From positions 81,746,797 to 81,810,796 of the forward strand of contig JALIGW010000004.1 in NCBI GenBank assembly GCA_023053685.1: 64,000 nucleotides of DNA, given 5' to 3'. The notes under the pieces are model-generated. The model saw only the letters and a program-made list of their open reading frames with translations. It made no database searches and was not told the DNA's origin. The DNA comes from Diadophis punctatus similis (lineage: Eukaryota > Chordata > Lepidosauria > Squamata > Dipsadidae). Positions 33,393 through 44,396 of this stretch are shown here, one piece after another. The translations under genes and the position numbers were made by a program. Numbering within the stretch: the first letter of the stretch is position 1; each line of letters starts with the position of its first letter.

Positions 33393-33842
33393 TACTAAAA
33401 ATTCAAAATTCTGTGCACTGTTGTACATCGGTATACTATTTCTAACATTTCCTAAAAGAAATGAGATAGAAATGGAGAAAATAACATTTATTAAATAAGA
33501 TTTAACACGGACGTGACAAGATAATGGGGTTGGCACGCCAAATTCAGAGAAATTCAAATGCGGATAAAAACTGATTAGAGAGACAGAATGAACAGACGGA
33601 GGAAAGAAGTTTTCATAATGGCTTTGTTTTAGAGAGAGAGAGAGAAAACGAGAACCTCATATTTTGGTTGGTTATTGATCTTTGGGGAAAACGACATGGT
33701 CACCAGTCCGACATTACTCATCCAGTTGTTAATTGCAATGTCAAAATACTTTAAAATGGAGAATCTGACGGGCGGCGGACAGGGAAAACAGCCAATGCAG
33801 AGAAAGAGAGGGGATGATATCCAAGGCAAGAGGGAAGCAAAC
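33393..33842. other. Intron 1, no feature recognised
   Basis: Unique-looking; a short (GA)n run at 33632-33645. Confidence 0.4.
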
Positions 33843-33844
33843 TA

Positions 33845-34317
33845 CCGTATTTTTCAGAGTATAAGACGCACCTTTTTCCTCCCTAAAAGTGGCTGAAAAT
33901 TTGGGTGCGTCTTATACTTCGAATGTAGCTTTTTTTTCCAGCCCTAACTAGGTGCTAACAGATCTTCCCAGCTCTTACCTTGCAGGCTTTTTCATTGTTA
34001 CTCTCTCCAAAAAATGTTTTTCCAGCCCTAATCTAAGTCTTTGCAGAATTTTTTTTCATTGCTCTACTTGCTCGGAATAAGTTTTTTTCTAGCCCTAACC
34101 AGGTGCTAACTATCTTCCCAGCTCTTACTGGCTTGTAGGTTCTTTCATTGTTATTCTCTCAGAAGAAGGTTTTTTAAAGTCCTAACCAGGGGATAAAATA
34201 ATGTGCTGAAGCTGACCAGACTAAGGACGCTAGCCAGATGAATACCTGGTAGGCAATTGTTTTCCCCTATTTTCCTCCCCAAAAACTAAGGTGCGTCTTA
34301 TACTCCTAAAAATACGG
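33845..34317. mobile_element. M-MITE, 473 bp
   Basis: TA-CCGTATTTTTCAGAG to CTCCTAAAAATACGG-TA. Interior is the inverse of the unit amplified at 17825-18867. Confidence 0.88.
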
Positions 34318-34319
34318 TA

Positions 34320-34915
34320 TTTAAAAAATAATCAATATATAATGCTGAATTAAAATGACATGGCTGTCTTGGAAATTAGCCGGTTTGCTACAAGCTACAA
34401 GGCAAATAACGTTATGTAAGGATTTGGATTCAGCTGTATTTTGCCAAGTTTTTCACCTTTCTTGACGTAGTAGAAGACAATTTACATCTTCGTACAAATG
34501 AGTCACAGGAACCTTAAAGCAAAAACAAAACAAAACACCAGAGAATCCTGATTTTGGAAACGAAAGCTTTGCACTAGGATTAAGCCAGGTAGCAAGAAAT
34601 TAATGTGGAAGAAATCTCACGTTAATCTTTGGGTAGAGCTAACAGTATCAACAATAGTTGTAACAGAAGGGAAAATATAATGGCTCTCCAACTATTGTTT
34701 AGGATGGGAGAGATAGAACCAAGCAGTTGCTGGTATTGGTTCTTAAGATGTATCCTGGTTGATTGATTGAATTAAAAGTAATTGATTGAATAATGGAAGA
34801 GTTTTATTGTATGGAAGACCGGTGACTATTGCTTGTCTCCACAATGGTACTTTATTGTCTACTATAAAATAAGAAACATTTTGGTATTAGCTCACAGTTT
34901 ACTAAAGCTCTGCGG
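34320..34915. other. Intron 1, no feature recognised
   Basis: AT-rich unique-looking sequence. Confidence 0.4.
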
Positions 34916-34923
34916 TTCTAGGT

Positions 34924-35192
34924 CAGTGATGGCTAACCTTTTCCAGACCGGGTGCCCAAAGCACGCCTGAACCCCCAAAATGCAATGTGCATGTGGCCCC
35001 CTGCATGCACACTCAGGCCTCCCACACGCGCCACGCCCCCGCGCATGCGCGGCAGAGACCCGAAGACTAGCTGGCTGGTGGGAGGCACGTGCGCATGCAT
35101 GGCGGAGCTGAACTGGGGCAACAGCTCGCGTGCCATCAGAGAGGGCGCTGCGTGTCACCTCTGGCACGCGTGCCACAGGTTCACCATCACGG
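34924..35192. mobile_element. hAT-D MITE, 269 bp
   Basis: CAGTGATGGCTAACC to GGTTCACCATCACGG; perfect target duplication TTCTAGGT (34916-34923, 35193-35200). Contains CCGCGCATGCGCGG. Confidence 0.92.
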
Positions 35193-35200
35193 TTCTAGGT

Positions 35201-35675
35201 TAACAGCTGGCAGCATAGTTGCGTGGCACTGAGTTGGCATTTGTACATCTATTTTTTTAATATATATGAACAACTTTAAGCCACGAGGAAATGGATAAAA
35301 ATTTTGAGCTTTACCCCTCTGGAAATACCTGAGGATGACGGTTAACTTTCTAATGCCTCTTTTTCTCCATTTTAAATCTTCAAATCTGATTTATAGCTCT
35401 GGAATTTCATAGTGGTTGCCCAGTCAAATATTAACCAATTATTACCTTGGTAACCCTTTCCCCCCCCCTAATTCAGCCAAAGTTGGTTTGACATTGCAGT
35501 CTTCTGATTCTCAAAATATCATGCTAAGCCTTGCTTTGTTTGATGAATCAACCCTGATAAAAACAGCTTTCATCACCCGTTAAAAGTTAATCACATAAAT
35601 TGCCAATCAAAAGCCAGGTCTTCTTGATTGTTCCTTTCACAGATTACAATTTGATTTCATTTCGTTTATGTGACA
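35201..35675. other. Intron 1, no feature recognised
   Basis: AT-rich unique-looking sequence. Confidence 0.4.
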
Positions 35676-35683
35676 ATCTAGAA

Positions 35684-36463
35684 CGGTGGTTCTCAACCTT
35701 CCTAATGCCGCGAGCCTTTAATACAGTTCCTCATGTTGTGGTGACCCCCAACCATAAAATAACAAAATTATTAGTGGGTTCTAACTTACCTTTCTGTCGG
35801 TTCACTTCCTCCTGCGCTGTGTGGCCGTGCCTCATGGGCGCGCATACGCTTTGCGCGCACACGCATGCCAGGGGTAAAATCCTCCCGGTTCGCTTTTACC
35901 TGTTGGTCGCCGCACAGCCGAAGAAGCTGGTGGCGTTCATGGCGCAGGGCTTTCCCCGCCCGCTTCCCCCACCCGCCTGGATTCCGGCATTTGCGTTCTT
36001 TTGCCCTCTGCGCAAGCAGAACGCTTTGCGCATGCGCAAAGGGCAAAAGAACACAAATGCCGGCGTCCAGGCGGGCGGGGGAAGCGGGCGGGGGAAGCCC
36101 TGCGCCGTGAACACCACCAGCTTCTTCGGCTGTGCGGCGACCAACAGGTAAGAGTGAACCGGGAGGATTTCACCCCTGACGCATGCGCAGTGCCGATTTT
36201 TTTTAAAAAAAATTGCAAAAAAAAAGAAGCCAAAAACAAGATGGCGACGCATGCGCAGTGCCGGAAATTCGGCTTCTGTGCATGCTCAGAAGTTCCCATG
36301 GTACAGATAAATTTTTTTTTAGTAGTCTATTTGCATGTGGGTGGACCCGCCTGGAGACGGATAGAGGAGCGGTGTCTCGGTTCCTAAGACCATCGGAAAT
36401 ATGTGTTTTCCGGTGGTCTTAGGCGACCCAAAGGGGTTGCGACCCACAGGTTGAGAACCGCTG
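35684..36463. mobile_element. SPIN-like hAT element with nested MITEs, 780 bp
   Basis: Ends CGGTGGTTCTCAACCTTCC and AGGTTGAGAACCGCTG, with perfect target duplication ATCTAGAA (35676-35683, 36464-36471). The subterminal GCCTTTAATACAGTTCCTCA and GTGTTTTCCGGTGGTCTTAG match the SPIN (Buster-type hAT) consensus as I remember it. The SPIN core is replaced at about 35773-36310 by a hAT-B-like block that holds a complete hAT-A. No transposase. Confidence 0.85.
35869..36178. mobile_element. hAT-A MITE nested within the SPIN-like element
   Basis: CAGGGGTAAAATCC to GGATTTCACCCCTG with perfect target duplication ACGCATGC (35861-35868, 36179-36186). Almost perfect palindrome; TGCGCATGCGCA at 36027-36038. 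Confidence 0.93.
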
Positions 36464-36505
36464 ATCTAGAAGCTGAAGAAGGCTGGGTTAAATAGATTGC
36501 AATAA

Positions 36506-36883
36506 CAGGCAGTCCTCGAGTTACGACGGTTCACTTAATGATCGTTTGAAGTTACAATCGCACTGGGGGAAAAAAGAACTTGGGACCACTTTTCACACTT
36601 ATGACCATTGCAGCATCCCCATGGTCACGTGATTTACATTTGGATGTTTGACAACTGATTCATATTTATGACGATTGTAGCATCCCCGTTTGCGACCCCC
36701 CGACAAGCAAAATCAATGAGAAAACTAGATTCACTTAACAACCGTGTTGCTAATTTAAGAACTGCAGCGGTTCACTTAACAAATGTGGTGAGAAAAGTCC
36801 TAAGATGGGGCAAAACTCAAATTTCTCATTTAACAACATATATTTTGGGCTCAATTTGCCATCGTAAGTTGAGGACTTGCCTG
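36506..36883. mobile_element. T-MITE copy 9
   Basis: CAGGCAGTCCTCGAGTTACG to GTTGAGGACTTGCCTG-TA. Confidence 0.88.
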
Positions 36884-36889
36884 TATTAA

Positions 36890-38245
36890 TAGGAAGGGTC
36901 TGTTCTGTGAGTGGGAATTGCCTAGGCCCCTAGTACCCAAAGGTAATTAATGTTATCATTCAGTAGAACTCAGAATATAAGTACAGAAATAATATAAAAC
37001 ATTAATATTTTTTTTAATCTTTTGGTTTCTGAAACTGGTATTTCCTTATGGATTTTTTTTTTGCCAGCAGAAAAAATAACCATACTAATTAATCTTTTTA
37101 AAAGTTCAGTATTAAATAGTCCTATTTATTGTCATCCGTCAGAGGGCGCTAAGGAGCTTAGCTAACAGCTGAAGCATCATAAATAAATATACAGATCAAC
37201 TGTAGTGTTTCAAGTTCAAATTAAAATAACACTAAAAAGCAGTAAGAAAAATAACACATTTTTGTATGTGTGTGAGAGATGGCAGGTCAGTAATCTTAAT
37301 AGTTCTTTGTTTTTCTACCTAATGTTCTGGTTAAGATTTTATTTTGAATTTTGCTTTATTAATAGAGACTTAAATGCTCTAGAAAAAAAAATAGGACTGC
37401 CATATAGTCAAATTTATGAAACTGACGTAATCAATATGGATAGAGATGGTTGGTAGTGCTGAATTTATTTCTTCTGTAATAATGATACTTAATTGTATTT
37501 AGCCTTTTTCCCCCAAAGGGAGATTGATATACTGCATAATAAAACAAGTATATAAATATTATTGTCTAGCAGAATAGCCCTCCAATTAAATTCATTAAGC
37601 TTACTCGTCTATACAGTGGGTTAAAAAAAAGGCAGAAAGAAAGAAAAGGAATATTTCACTCGCAAATAAAACGTTATCAGTCCTTGCCAGACCAAAGACA
37701 ACCACTTCGGATTGGAGGCGTGCATAAATTGATGTCAATTTTACACTCCAGATTCTGAATGGACCGACATCCGGTGAGAGATAAGAGAGAACCCTTTGGA
37801 GCAGTGGTGTGCAAGCAAGGTTGGTTATGTGCAAATAGTCCATAATCTACCTATCTATTGTGGGGACTTTAAAGTAATCTCCTGCTACCGGATTTTAGTT
37901 TATAATCCTGGTCTCTTGCAGCCAGATCCAAAAAGAACCTTTCGCTCCTGCGCAAATGAATTGCTCTCACCCCAGGTAGCCTAACTAATTTTTGCGTACA
38001 TTTTTATATAGTCCATTTCTGAATACACCTGAAGCATTACAACTCAATCTGTAAGTGACGGAAAAGATGTCTGGGTTGCCTTAATTATCTTCCCACAAAT
38101 TATTATCTCTCTGCAGGAATGATTAAAGTCTAATCTCACCGTTGCCTCTTAAACCCTGCATTGATAAGAAATGCATTCTGGCAAGATCAAACTGTGATTG
38201 CTGGGTATTGTTGTGGCCTCAGACACAAATATTTACCCTAAAGCA
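36890..38245. other. Intron 1, no feature recognised
   Basis: AT-rich, unique-looking sequence; an 83-codon frame at 37205-37456 contains LNALEKKIGLPYS, reminiscent of a LINE pol fragment but too short to assign. Confidence 0.35.
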
Positions 38246-38246
38246 A

Positions 38247-38311
38247 GGATGTCCAACCTTGGCAACTTTTAAGACCTGTGGACTTCAACTCCCAGAATTC
38301 CCCAGCTAGCC
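38247..38311. mobile_element. hAT-F half element
   Basis: GGATGTCCAACCTTGGCAAC to CCCAGAATTCCCCAGCTAGC; only the left arm remains. Confidence 0.7.
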
Positions 38312-38348
38312 ATGTTAGTAACACGGTGGTTAAGTTCTATGGTTTACT

Positions 38349-38351
<3 letters not shown>

Positions 38352-38442
<91 letters not shown>

Positions 38443-38998
38443 TACGACACAACTCTGTTGCACAAATGATCCACTGGAATTTATGCAAAAATTATAACAT
38501 CCATACTGCTACAAACTGGTGGGAACACAAGCCTGAAAAAGTCACTGAAAATCAGATGGTCAAGATCTTGTGGGATTTTCGTATACAAACAGACAAGGTA
38601 CTGGCGCATAATACACCAGACATCACGTTGGTCGAGAACAACAAGGTGACTATAATTGACATTGCAATACCAGGAGATAGCAAGGTCGATGAAAAGGAAC
38701 ACGAAAAAATTGCAAAATACCAGGACTTAAAAATTGAAATCCAACGATTATGGCACAAACCAGCAGTGGTAATTCCAGTAGTGATTGGAACACTGGGTGC
38801 TATCCCAAAAGCACTGGAATTACATTTAAAACAGCTCAAAATTGACAAAATCACCATCAGTCAAATGCAGAAAGCCGCACTGCTCGGTTCCGCACATATA
38901 CTTCGAAAATACATTACGACTTCCTAGGCCCCTGGGTGGGGCTCGACTAGTAATCAATGCCAAATCCGGCGAAACAACTGGCCGCTGTGATACAATTG

Positions 38999-39051
<53 letters not shown>
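38352..39051 (+). mobile_element. R4/Dong-like LINE 3' end inside an AAT repeat
   Basis: Flanked on both sides by (AAT)n: about 38352-38441 and 39000-39051. Between them, 38466-38927 is open for 153 residues and resembles the C-terminal endonuclease region of R4/Dong-clade LINEs: WWEHKPEKVTEN, KILWDFRIQTDKV, PDITLVENN..VTIIDIAIPGD (PD..D pattern of restriction-like endonucleases), KYQDLKIEIQRLWH, VVIGTLGAIPK and QKAALLGSAHILRKYI. The reverse transcriptase is missing, so the copy is 5'-truncated and inactive. Dong in silkworm is known to insert in TAA repeats, which fits the flanks. Confidence 0.78.
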
Positions 39052-39344
39052 ATCACACAGTCCTAGACGCTTGGGAAGTGTTCAACTTGTGATATAGTGA
39101 TACGAAATCCAGCATATAAATCTCGTTTGCTGTGTATTACATTTTTGTGAATAAATAATAATAATGATAATAATAATAATGATGATGATAATAATGATAA
39201 TAATGATGGGCTGAATTAGTAGATTTAATTTGAGAACTATGTTTAGAGTCTCAAGTTATAATCCATTTATATAATCATTAATATGTTTAATCTTCAAGAT
39301 ATAATATACATTCATTGTATTTCTTAGTTGAATATACTCTTCAT
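39052..39344. repeat. Second AAT/GAT-rich microsatellite and flanks
   Basis: (AAT/GAT)n at about 39151-39206 within unique-looking AT-rich sequence. Confidence 0.7.
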
Positions 39345-39567
39345 CCTCATTCTCTTTTAACGACCCCATAATCCCTTGCTGGGTGGAGTCTGGGCAACTG
39401 AATGGAGCTGAGTGCCTGGATGCCCTTCCTGTCGCCAATGCGGAGTTTTGTTCAGCAGATATATACTCATTTTGTCCAGAGAGAAAAATATCTGCCTCTA
39501 CCTAGGATCAAACTCACAGCCTCCTGATTGTGAGGTGAGAGCTCAACCTCTAGGCCACCTCCTCACC
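39345..39567 (-). mobile_element. SINE-B, reverse strand
   Basis: ACGACCCCATAATCCCTTGC to GCTCAACCTCTAGGCCACC; the inverse B box GGATCAAACTC is visible. Near full length. Confidence 0.85.
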
Positions 39568-40152
39568 CAGTTGAATATACTCATAGAAATTTAGTATTTC
39601 AGAACTTTCAGAGAATTGTACACATTTGAATGTCGGAATACCTCTGGCATCTTAATGACTGGTAATTTTCAAACCATGTTTGAAAATGCAATTCGTGACA
39701 GACGAAATTAATTTTAACGATACAGGGTGGGTTTATTTTGTTTTTTGTTTTGCTTTGACTGAAAAAGAGCCAGAAAATGTTTGTTATAATTCATTCCTTT
39801 TCAAATATAGCTTCTTCTCAGCCTACTAAATCTCCAAAAATGCATTTTATGTGCAAAGATAGAAAACGTTATATACTATTTTTTTTTTTTTAAAAAAAGG
39901 ACGTTCTCCCACAGGAGGTGTTTAGTTGTTGTTTTTCGATCTCTCTGCTTCATGATGTTGTGGAATACAAATATATTCTGTCAAAGCAAATCCGCTTGGC
40001 AGCCAAGTATAAAGTGACATGTGTCATTGATGGGCTAAATTGTAAAGTTGCATTACCGGTCTTGGAAAGGATTGGTTACCATGGCAGCGAAGAGTATGTC
40101 TAGTGTCCTCCTCAACGCAGATATGTTTATATGTGTGTACTTTTGTGTACTT

Positions 40153-40212
<60 letters not shown>

Positions 40213-40860
40213 CCAAAGGTTGCTGCTAGGGCAGATAATAAAGCTGGGTTTTTCCCCCTACCATAGTCATTAAAATTGCAAATAAACTATAAACACTGTT
40301 GTTTTGATTACTAGTTCTTAGATCTTCTCCAATGATAGGAACAAGCACTGATTTTTCTAAGGATTAAAGTTTATTTTCACATATATGACTTACCTAGTGC
40401 GATAAGCTATATATGCAGATTTATACCAATACAATATTTTATTGTTTGGCAGCGTAGCAGTAAAAATATGAACAGACAAGGAAATCTATTTTTAAAAAAC
40501 AAGACTAATGTTACTTTCAGTTTAACCTGGAAACTGTTTATTTATATCTAAGATTTGGGTACTCTTAAAATAAGGGTTCTAAGCTCCTTCATTACTAGTG
40601 TTTGTTTTCATTTTATGGACATCTTATTAAAATTTGATTTTAATAACATTAAATCTGACAGTTTTGAAAGGGGCTGAAGGGTTTAAAGTCTCATGAGAAT
40701 ATCACTACGCTTGTTCTAATTCAAGTTTATTTATTTACTTAGTTTATACAGCTGTCCTTCTTTCAGGTGTCTCTAGCACACAATAAAACAAATAAAAATG
40801 GAAAAAGCAAAACAAAAATAAAAACACATAGCAACTGGGCACAATATCCTGCCTTTATTA
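39568..40860. other. Intron 1, GT microsatellite, otherwise nothing seen
   Basis: (GT)n at about 40155-40210. 40730-40860 may belong to the 3' tail of the SINE that follows. Confidence 0.5.
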
Positions 40861-40870
40861 TTAAGGAGAC

Positions 40871-41427
40871 TAACATACTACAACAACCCTTTGAGGTGGG
40901 TTGGGCTGAGGGAGAGGGACTGGTCCAGAGTCACCCAGCTGTCTTTAATGGCCAAGGCGGGAGTAGAACTCTCTGTTTTCTGGTGATTGGCTCAGAGTCA
41001 TCCAACTGGCTTTCATGCCTAAGGCGGGAGTAGAATTATCCGTCTCCTGGTGATTGGCTCAGAGTCATCCAGCTGGTTTTTATGCGTAAGGCAGGATTAG
41101 AATTCTCCGTTTCCTGGTGATTGGCTCAGAGTCATCCAGCTGGTTTTTATGCGTAAGGCGGGAGTAGAACTCTCCGTTTCCTGGTGATTGGCTCAGAGTC
41201 ATCCAACTGGCTTTCATGCCTAAGGCGGGATTAGAATATTCCATCTTCTGGTGATTGGCTCAGAGTCATCCAGCTGGTTTTTATGCGTAAGGCAGGATTA
41301 GAATTCTCCGTTTCCTGGTGATTGGCTCAGAGTCACCCAGCTGGCTTTGATGGCTAAGGCAGGACTTGAACTCACAGTCTCCTGCTTTCTAGCCTGGTGC
41401 CTTAACCGCTAGACCAAACTGGCTCTG
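40871..41427 (-). mobile_element. SINE-C (tRNA head) with 67-bp internal tandem expansion
   Basis: The inverse strand reads GAGCCAGTTTGGTCTAGCGG (A box) and GTGAGTTCAAGTCCTGCC (B box) at the right edge. The body segment TGGTGATTGGCTCAGAGTCA recurs at 40981, 41048, 41115, 41182, 41249 and 41316, exactly 67 bp apart. Each unit is the SINE body next to the tRNA part (CACCCAGCTGGCTTT.. AAGGCGGGA.TAGAA). Confidence 0.85.
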
Positions 41428-41439
41428 TTATGAATGTTA

Positions 41440-41793
41440 TAACACTTACGATTATCTACATATTCTGGTGATAGATGCATCCTGTGTACTTAATGTAGCC
41501 TAACTAGCTAATTAATTGATGATGCTTGGACAGGTGTCAGTCACACACATTTTTAATGTTGTCCGTTGAATTCAGAGTTGGCAGTGAAGAACTAAGTTTT
41601 TCTTTTTCTTTTTTTCTTCCTCTCCAGCAGCTTAGCATACACAAAATGGATTTTTCATCATCAAAAAGGAGATTAAAATTGTATATGATTCAAAACGTGA
41701 AATGTTTACCTTCTCGGGCAGAAATGAATATTTAGAGCCGTGCTCACCAGGTTGAAATTAACAGGCATAGAATTTTAATACTTTTCTAAAGTA
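41440..41793. other. Intron 1, no feature recognised
   Basis: AT-rich unique-looking sequence. Confidence 0.4.
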
Positions 41794-42238
41794 CAGGTAG
41801 TCCTTGACTTACGACCGCGATGGAGCCCACCATTTCCGTTGTGAAGCGAGATGTTTGTTAAGTGAGTTTGGCCCCATTTTTCGACTTTTTTCTTGCCACA
41901 GTTGTTAATTGAAACGGCAGTTGATAAGTGAGTAACCCGGTTGTTAAGTGAATCCGGTTTCCCCATTGACTTTGCTTGTCCAAAGGTCGCAAAAGGGGAT
42001 CACATGATCTTGGGATCTAGCAACGGTCATAAATATGAGTAAATAAATAAATATGAGTCATAAATAAAATAAATAAATAAATATGAGTCAGTTGCCAAGT
42101 ATCTGAATTTGGATCACGTGATCATGGGGATGTTGCAAAGGTCGTAAGTGTGAGAAACGGTCCTAAGTCACTTTTTTCAAGGCCACTGTAACTTCAAACG
42201 GTCACTAAATGAAACTGTTGTAAGTCGAGGACTATTTG
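41794..42238. mobile_element. T-MITE copy 10 with internal duplication
   Basis: TA-CAGGTAGTCCTTGACTTAC to AAGTCGAGGACTATTTG-TA. AAATATGAGT with (AAAT)n is duplicated at 42031-42087, lengthening the copy to 445 bp. Confidence 0.87.
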
Positions 42239-42403
42239 TATTATTGTTTAAACATGACTTCCCAACTTCCTGCGATCAGGCCCAAGGTTCTTAGGGCGAC
42301 TTTGCATGCCTGCGATTTTAAATTTTGAATTTAAGTTTCATTGTAATTTTTACAAATTAAAGAATTGACAATAATGTTAATGATTACGGTTTATCTCTTG
42401 TAG

Positions 42404-42563
42404 GCATCGCTTCAATGACGGTCCCTGTCTACATTGCGGAAGTGGCCCCGCCTCACCTGAGAGGCCGTTTAGTGACTATAAATACACTTTTCATCACAGG
42501 TGGGCAGTTCTTTGCCAGCCTTGTAGACGGAGCCTTCAGCTACCTTCCCAAGGGCGGATGGAG
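42404..42563 (+). CDS. SLC2A13: SLC2A13 coding exon 2 (residues 204-257)
   Basis: 160 nt, preceded by TTATCTCTTGTAG and followed by GTTGGT. Completes glycine 204 and encodes the rest of membrane segment 4, the cytoplasmic loop and segment 5: [20 protein letters not shown] and [20 protein letters not shown] are recognisable. Joined to exon 1 it recreates the sugar-porter signature running from VVGLGIG through PVYIAE to LR (PROSITE signature 2 pattern, PS00217). Phase 1 in, phase 2 out. The exon lies 165 bp after a T-MITE. Confidence 0.95.
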
Positions 42564-42679
42564 GTTGGTATGAATTTTATGTTTATTTTTTTAAATTTTA
42601 AAATGAAATCACAACGCTTTTTTAAAAAATCGTAGATAGAGTCAAGTCACACTCCCGAAATAAATTTTGTTTGCAGCAC

Positions 42680-42778
42680 ACGTATGTTGTGAAATGGGGC
42701 AAAATTCAGTTAACAACTCTCTCATTTAACAACAGACGTTTGGGGCTCAGTTGTGGTCATAAGTCAAGAACTACCCAT
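42680..42778. mobile_element. T-MITE copy 11, right end only, intron 2
   Basis: GAAATGGGGCAAAATTCAG to AAGTCAAGAACTACC. Confidence 0.75.
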
Positions 42779-42834
42779 AGAGACTCCCTTAAAAAATATA
42801 TCCAAAACTGTAAACTCTTGCTGTCCGTCTAAGA

Positions 42835-43773
42835 CAGGGGTATCAAACTCAATTTCATTTAGGGCCGCATCGGGGCTGTGGTTGACCTCAGGACTGGGTG
42901 GGCATGGCCAGCTTGACGCCACTCCCCAAATTTGCTGTAAGCAGCCCAGAGTCCCTACGGAGCTGGGCGGCATAGAAATGCAAATAATAAATAAATAAAT
43001 AATAAAGTGCTGGCATGTTTCCTCTTCACATTGGGTAGACCGGTCTGAAACCAGGCCGGCCCAATCTTTCCTCTTCTGTTGTAGCCCGCCAGCGGCCAGC
43101 GGAGCTGGGGGCAAACTCAGACAGTGAGGAGGTTGGGGAGGAACATGGGCCAGTCCTGGAGTCTGGGGAAGGCTCTGAGGAGTGCTCTGCGTCAGAGGCA
43201 GAGACGGGGCCAGGGCCGTCGGACAGTTATCAGCTACCTTTGGAGTCGGAGATAAGTGGGGCAGAAGAACAGCTGGAGCCTGTTCCCGATGTGTGCATGC
43301 GCAGAGCTGTCAGGAGAAGGGAACAATTAAGGAACAGAGTTGAACTGGGGAGTAAAAGCACAAGGGGACGCTGAATGGCCCCTCCCATAGGGAATAAATG
43401 GGAGCGAAAGGGGAGTGGTGTTTGCAGGAGACAATTGGTTCGTTTATTAGTGTGAAGATTTGCTTATCTGAGTTGTGCCTCACAGAGACTCCTTGCCACG
43501 TATTTCCTTGTACAGCCTGGAAGCTATCGGCCTGGCAACTCTCCAAGGACTGATAAGGTCTGTGGTTGCAGTTCACCCTTGAAAGACTGTTTGCCGTTGC
43601 TGACTCTGAATGCTAGGAATTCACATTAGCCAAATAAAAAGGGGTTTTGTCGGGACAAGGAGTCTGCTTCGTGATTTTGTGAAGCCTAGGTCAGAACATC
43701 TTCACATTGGGTAGACCAGGACGGCCCCGTGGGCCGGATCCGACCACATTGGGCCTTGAGTTTGACACCCCTG
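42835..43773. mobile_element. hAT-E MITE (CAGGGGTATCAAACTC ends), split by solo LTR
   Basis: Right end GAGTTTGACACCCCTG at 43773; flanks GTCTAAGA / TTCTAGGA match at 6 of 8. Contains a LINE-like tail (GAGTCCCTACGGAGCTGGGC) at about 42950 and the LTR 43077-43698. Occupies most of intron 2. Confidence 0.85.
43077..43698 (+). mobile_element. Solo LTR, 622 bp, perfect 5-bp target duplication
   Basis: TGTTGTAGCCCGCC to CTAGGTCAGAACA, flanked by TCTTC at 43072-43076 and 43699-43703. A polyadenylation signal AATAAA lies near the 3' end (about 43634). Non-coding remnant of an LTR retroelement or endogenous retrovirus; the internal part was lost by LTR recombination. Confidence 0.9.
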
Positions 43774-43837
43774 TTCTAGGAAGAGAACGTTATGAAATCC
43801 GCGTTAAACATCTGTAATTTTATTTCTCTCCCTGTAG

Positions 43838-44046
43838 GTATATGCTGGGTCTGTCAGCAATTCCAGCTGTCATACAATTCGTCGGTTTCCTTTTTCTTCC
43901 CGAAAGCCCCCGCTGGCTTATTCAGAAAGGACAGACTCAAAAAGCGCGGCGAATTCTCTCACGGATGCGGGGAAATCAAACAATCGACGATGAATACGAC
44001 AGCATCAAGAATAACATTGACGAGGAAGAAAAGGAAGTTGGGGCAG
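43838..44046 (+). CDS. SLC2A13: SLC2A13 coding exon 3 (residues 257-327)
   Basis: 209 nt with acceptor TCTCTCCCTGTAG and donor GTAGCC. Completes arginine 257 and encodes membrane segment 6 ([20 protein letters not shown]), the loop motif PESPRWL at its cytoplasmic end, and the highly charged central cytoplasmic loop ([37 protein letters not shown]). The loop is nearly identical to the mammalian protein as I recall it. Phase 2 in, phase 1 out. Confidence 0.95.
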
Positions 44047-44396
44047 GTAGCCTGAATTTTTATTGTCCTTTTGCATATGGTTAGTCACAGGCCGTGACTT
44101 GTACAACAGCATTTTAATAAGTTGCTTTGCCACGTATTTTTAATTGGAAACGCGCCTGCTCAATTTGCCTCACAAAACGGTAGTTTTCTTAAATGTCTGT
44201 GGAGATTCTCAGTCATCCGGGTCACGGTTTTCCCAAAGGTGCTTTTTTTTTCCCCGAGAGGCAACTGGACTTTCTGGTTTTTCTTTGAAGGCGTTTCGCT
44301 TCTCATCCAAGAAGCTTCTTCAAATCTGGCGGGAGGGTGGGGAACGGAAGGATTTATACTCCTTGCAGACAGCTGGTCGTTTGCATCTTTTTAGAA

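Noticed and set aside
44281..44330. Hammerhead ribozyme in the Penelope-like end (GGATGAGAAGCGAAAC)
   Set aside because: Superficially like CTGATGAG..CGAAAC, but the invariant CUGA part is not matched (TTGGATGAG), so a functional core is not supported.
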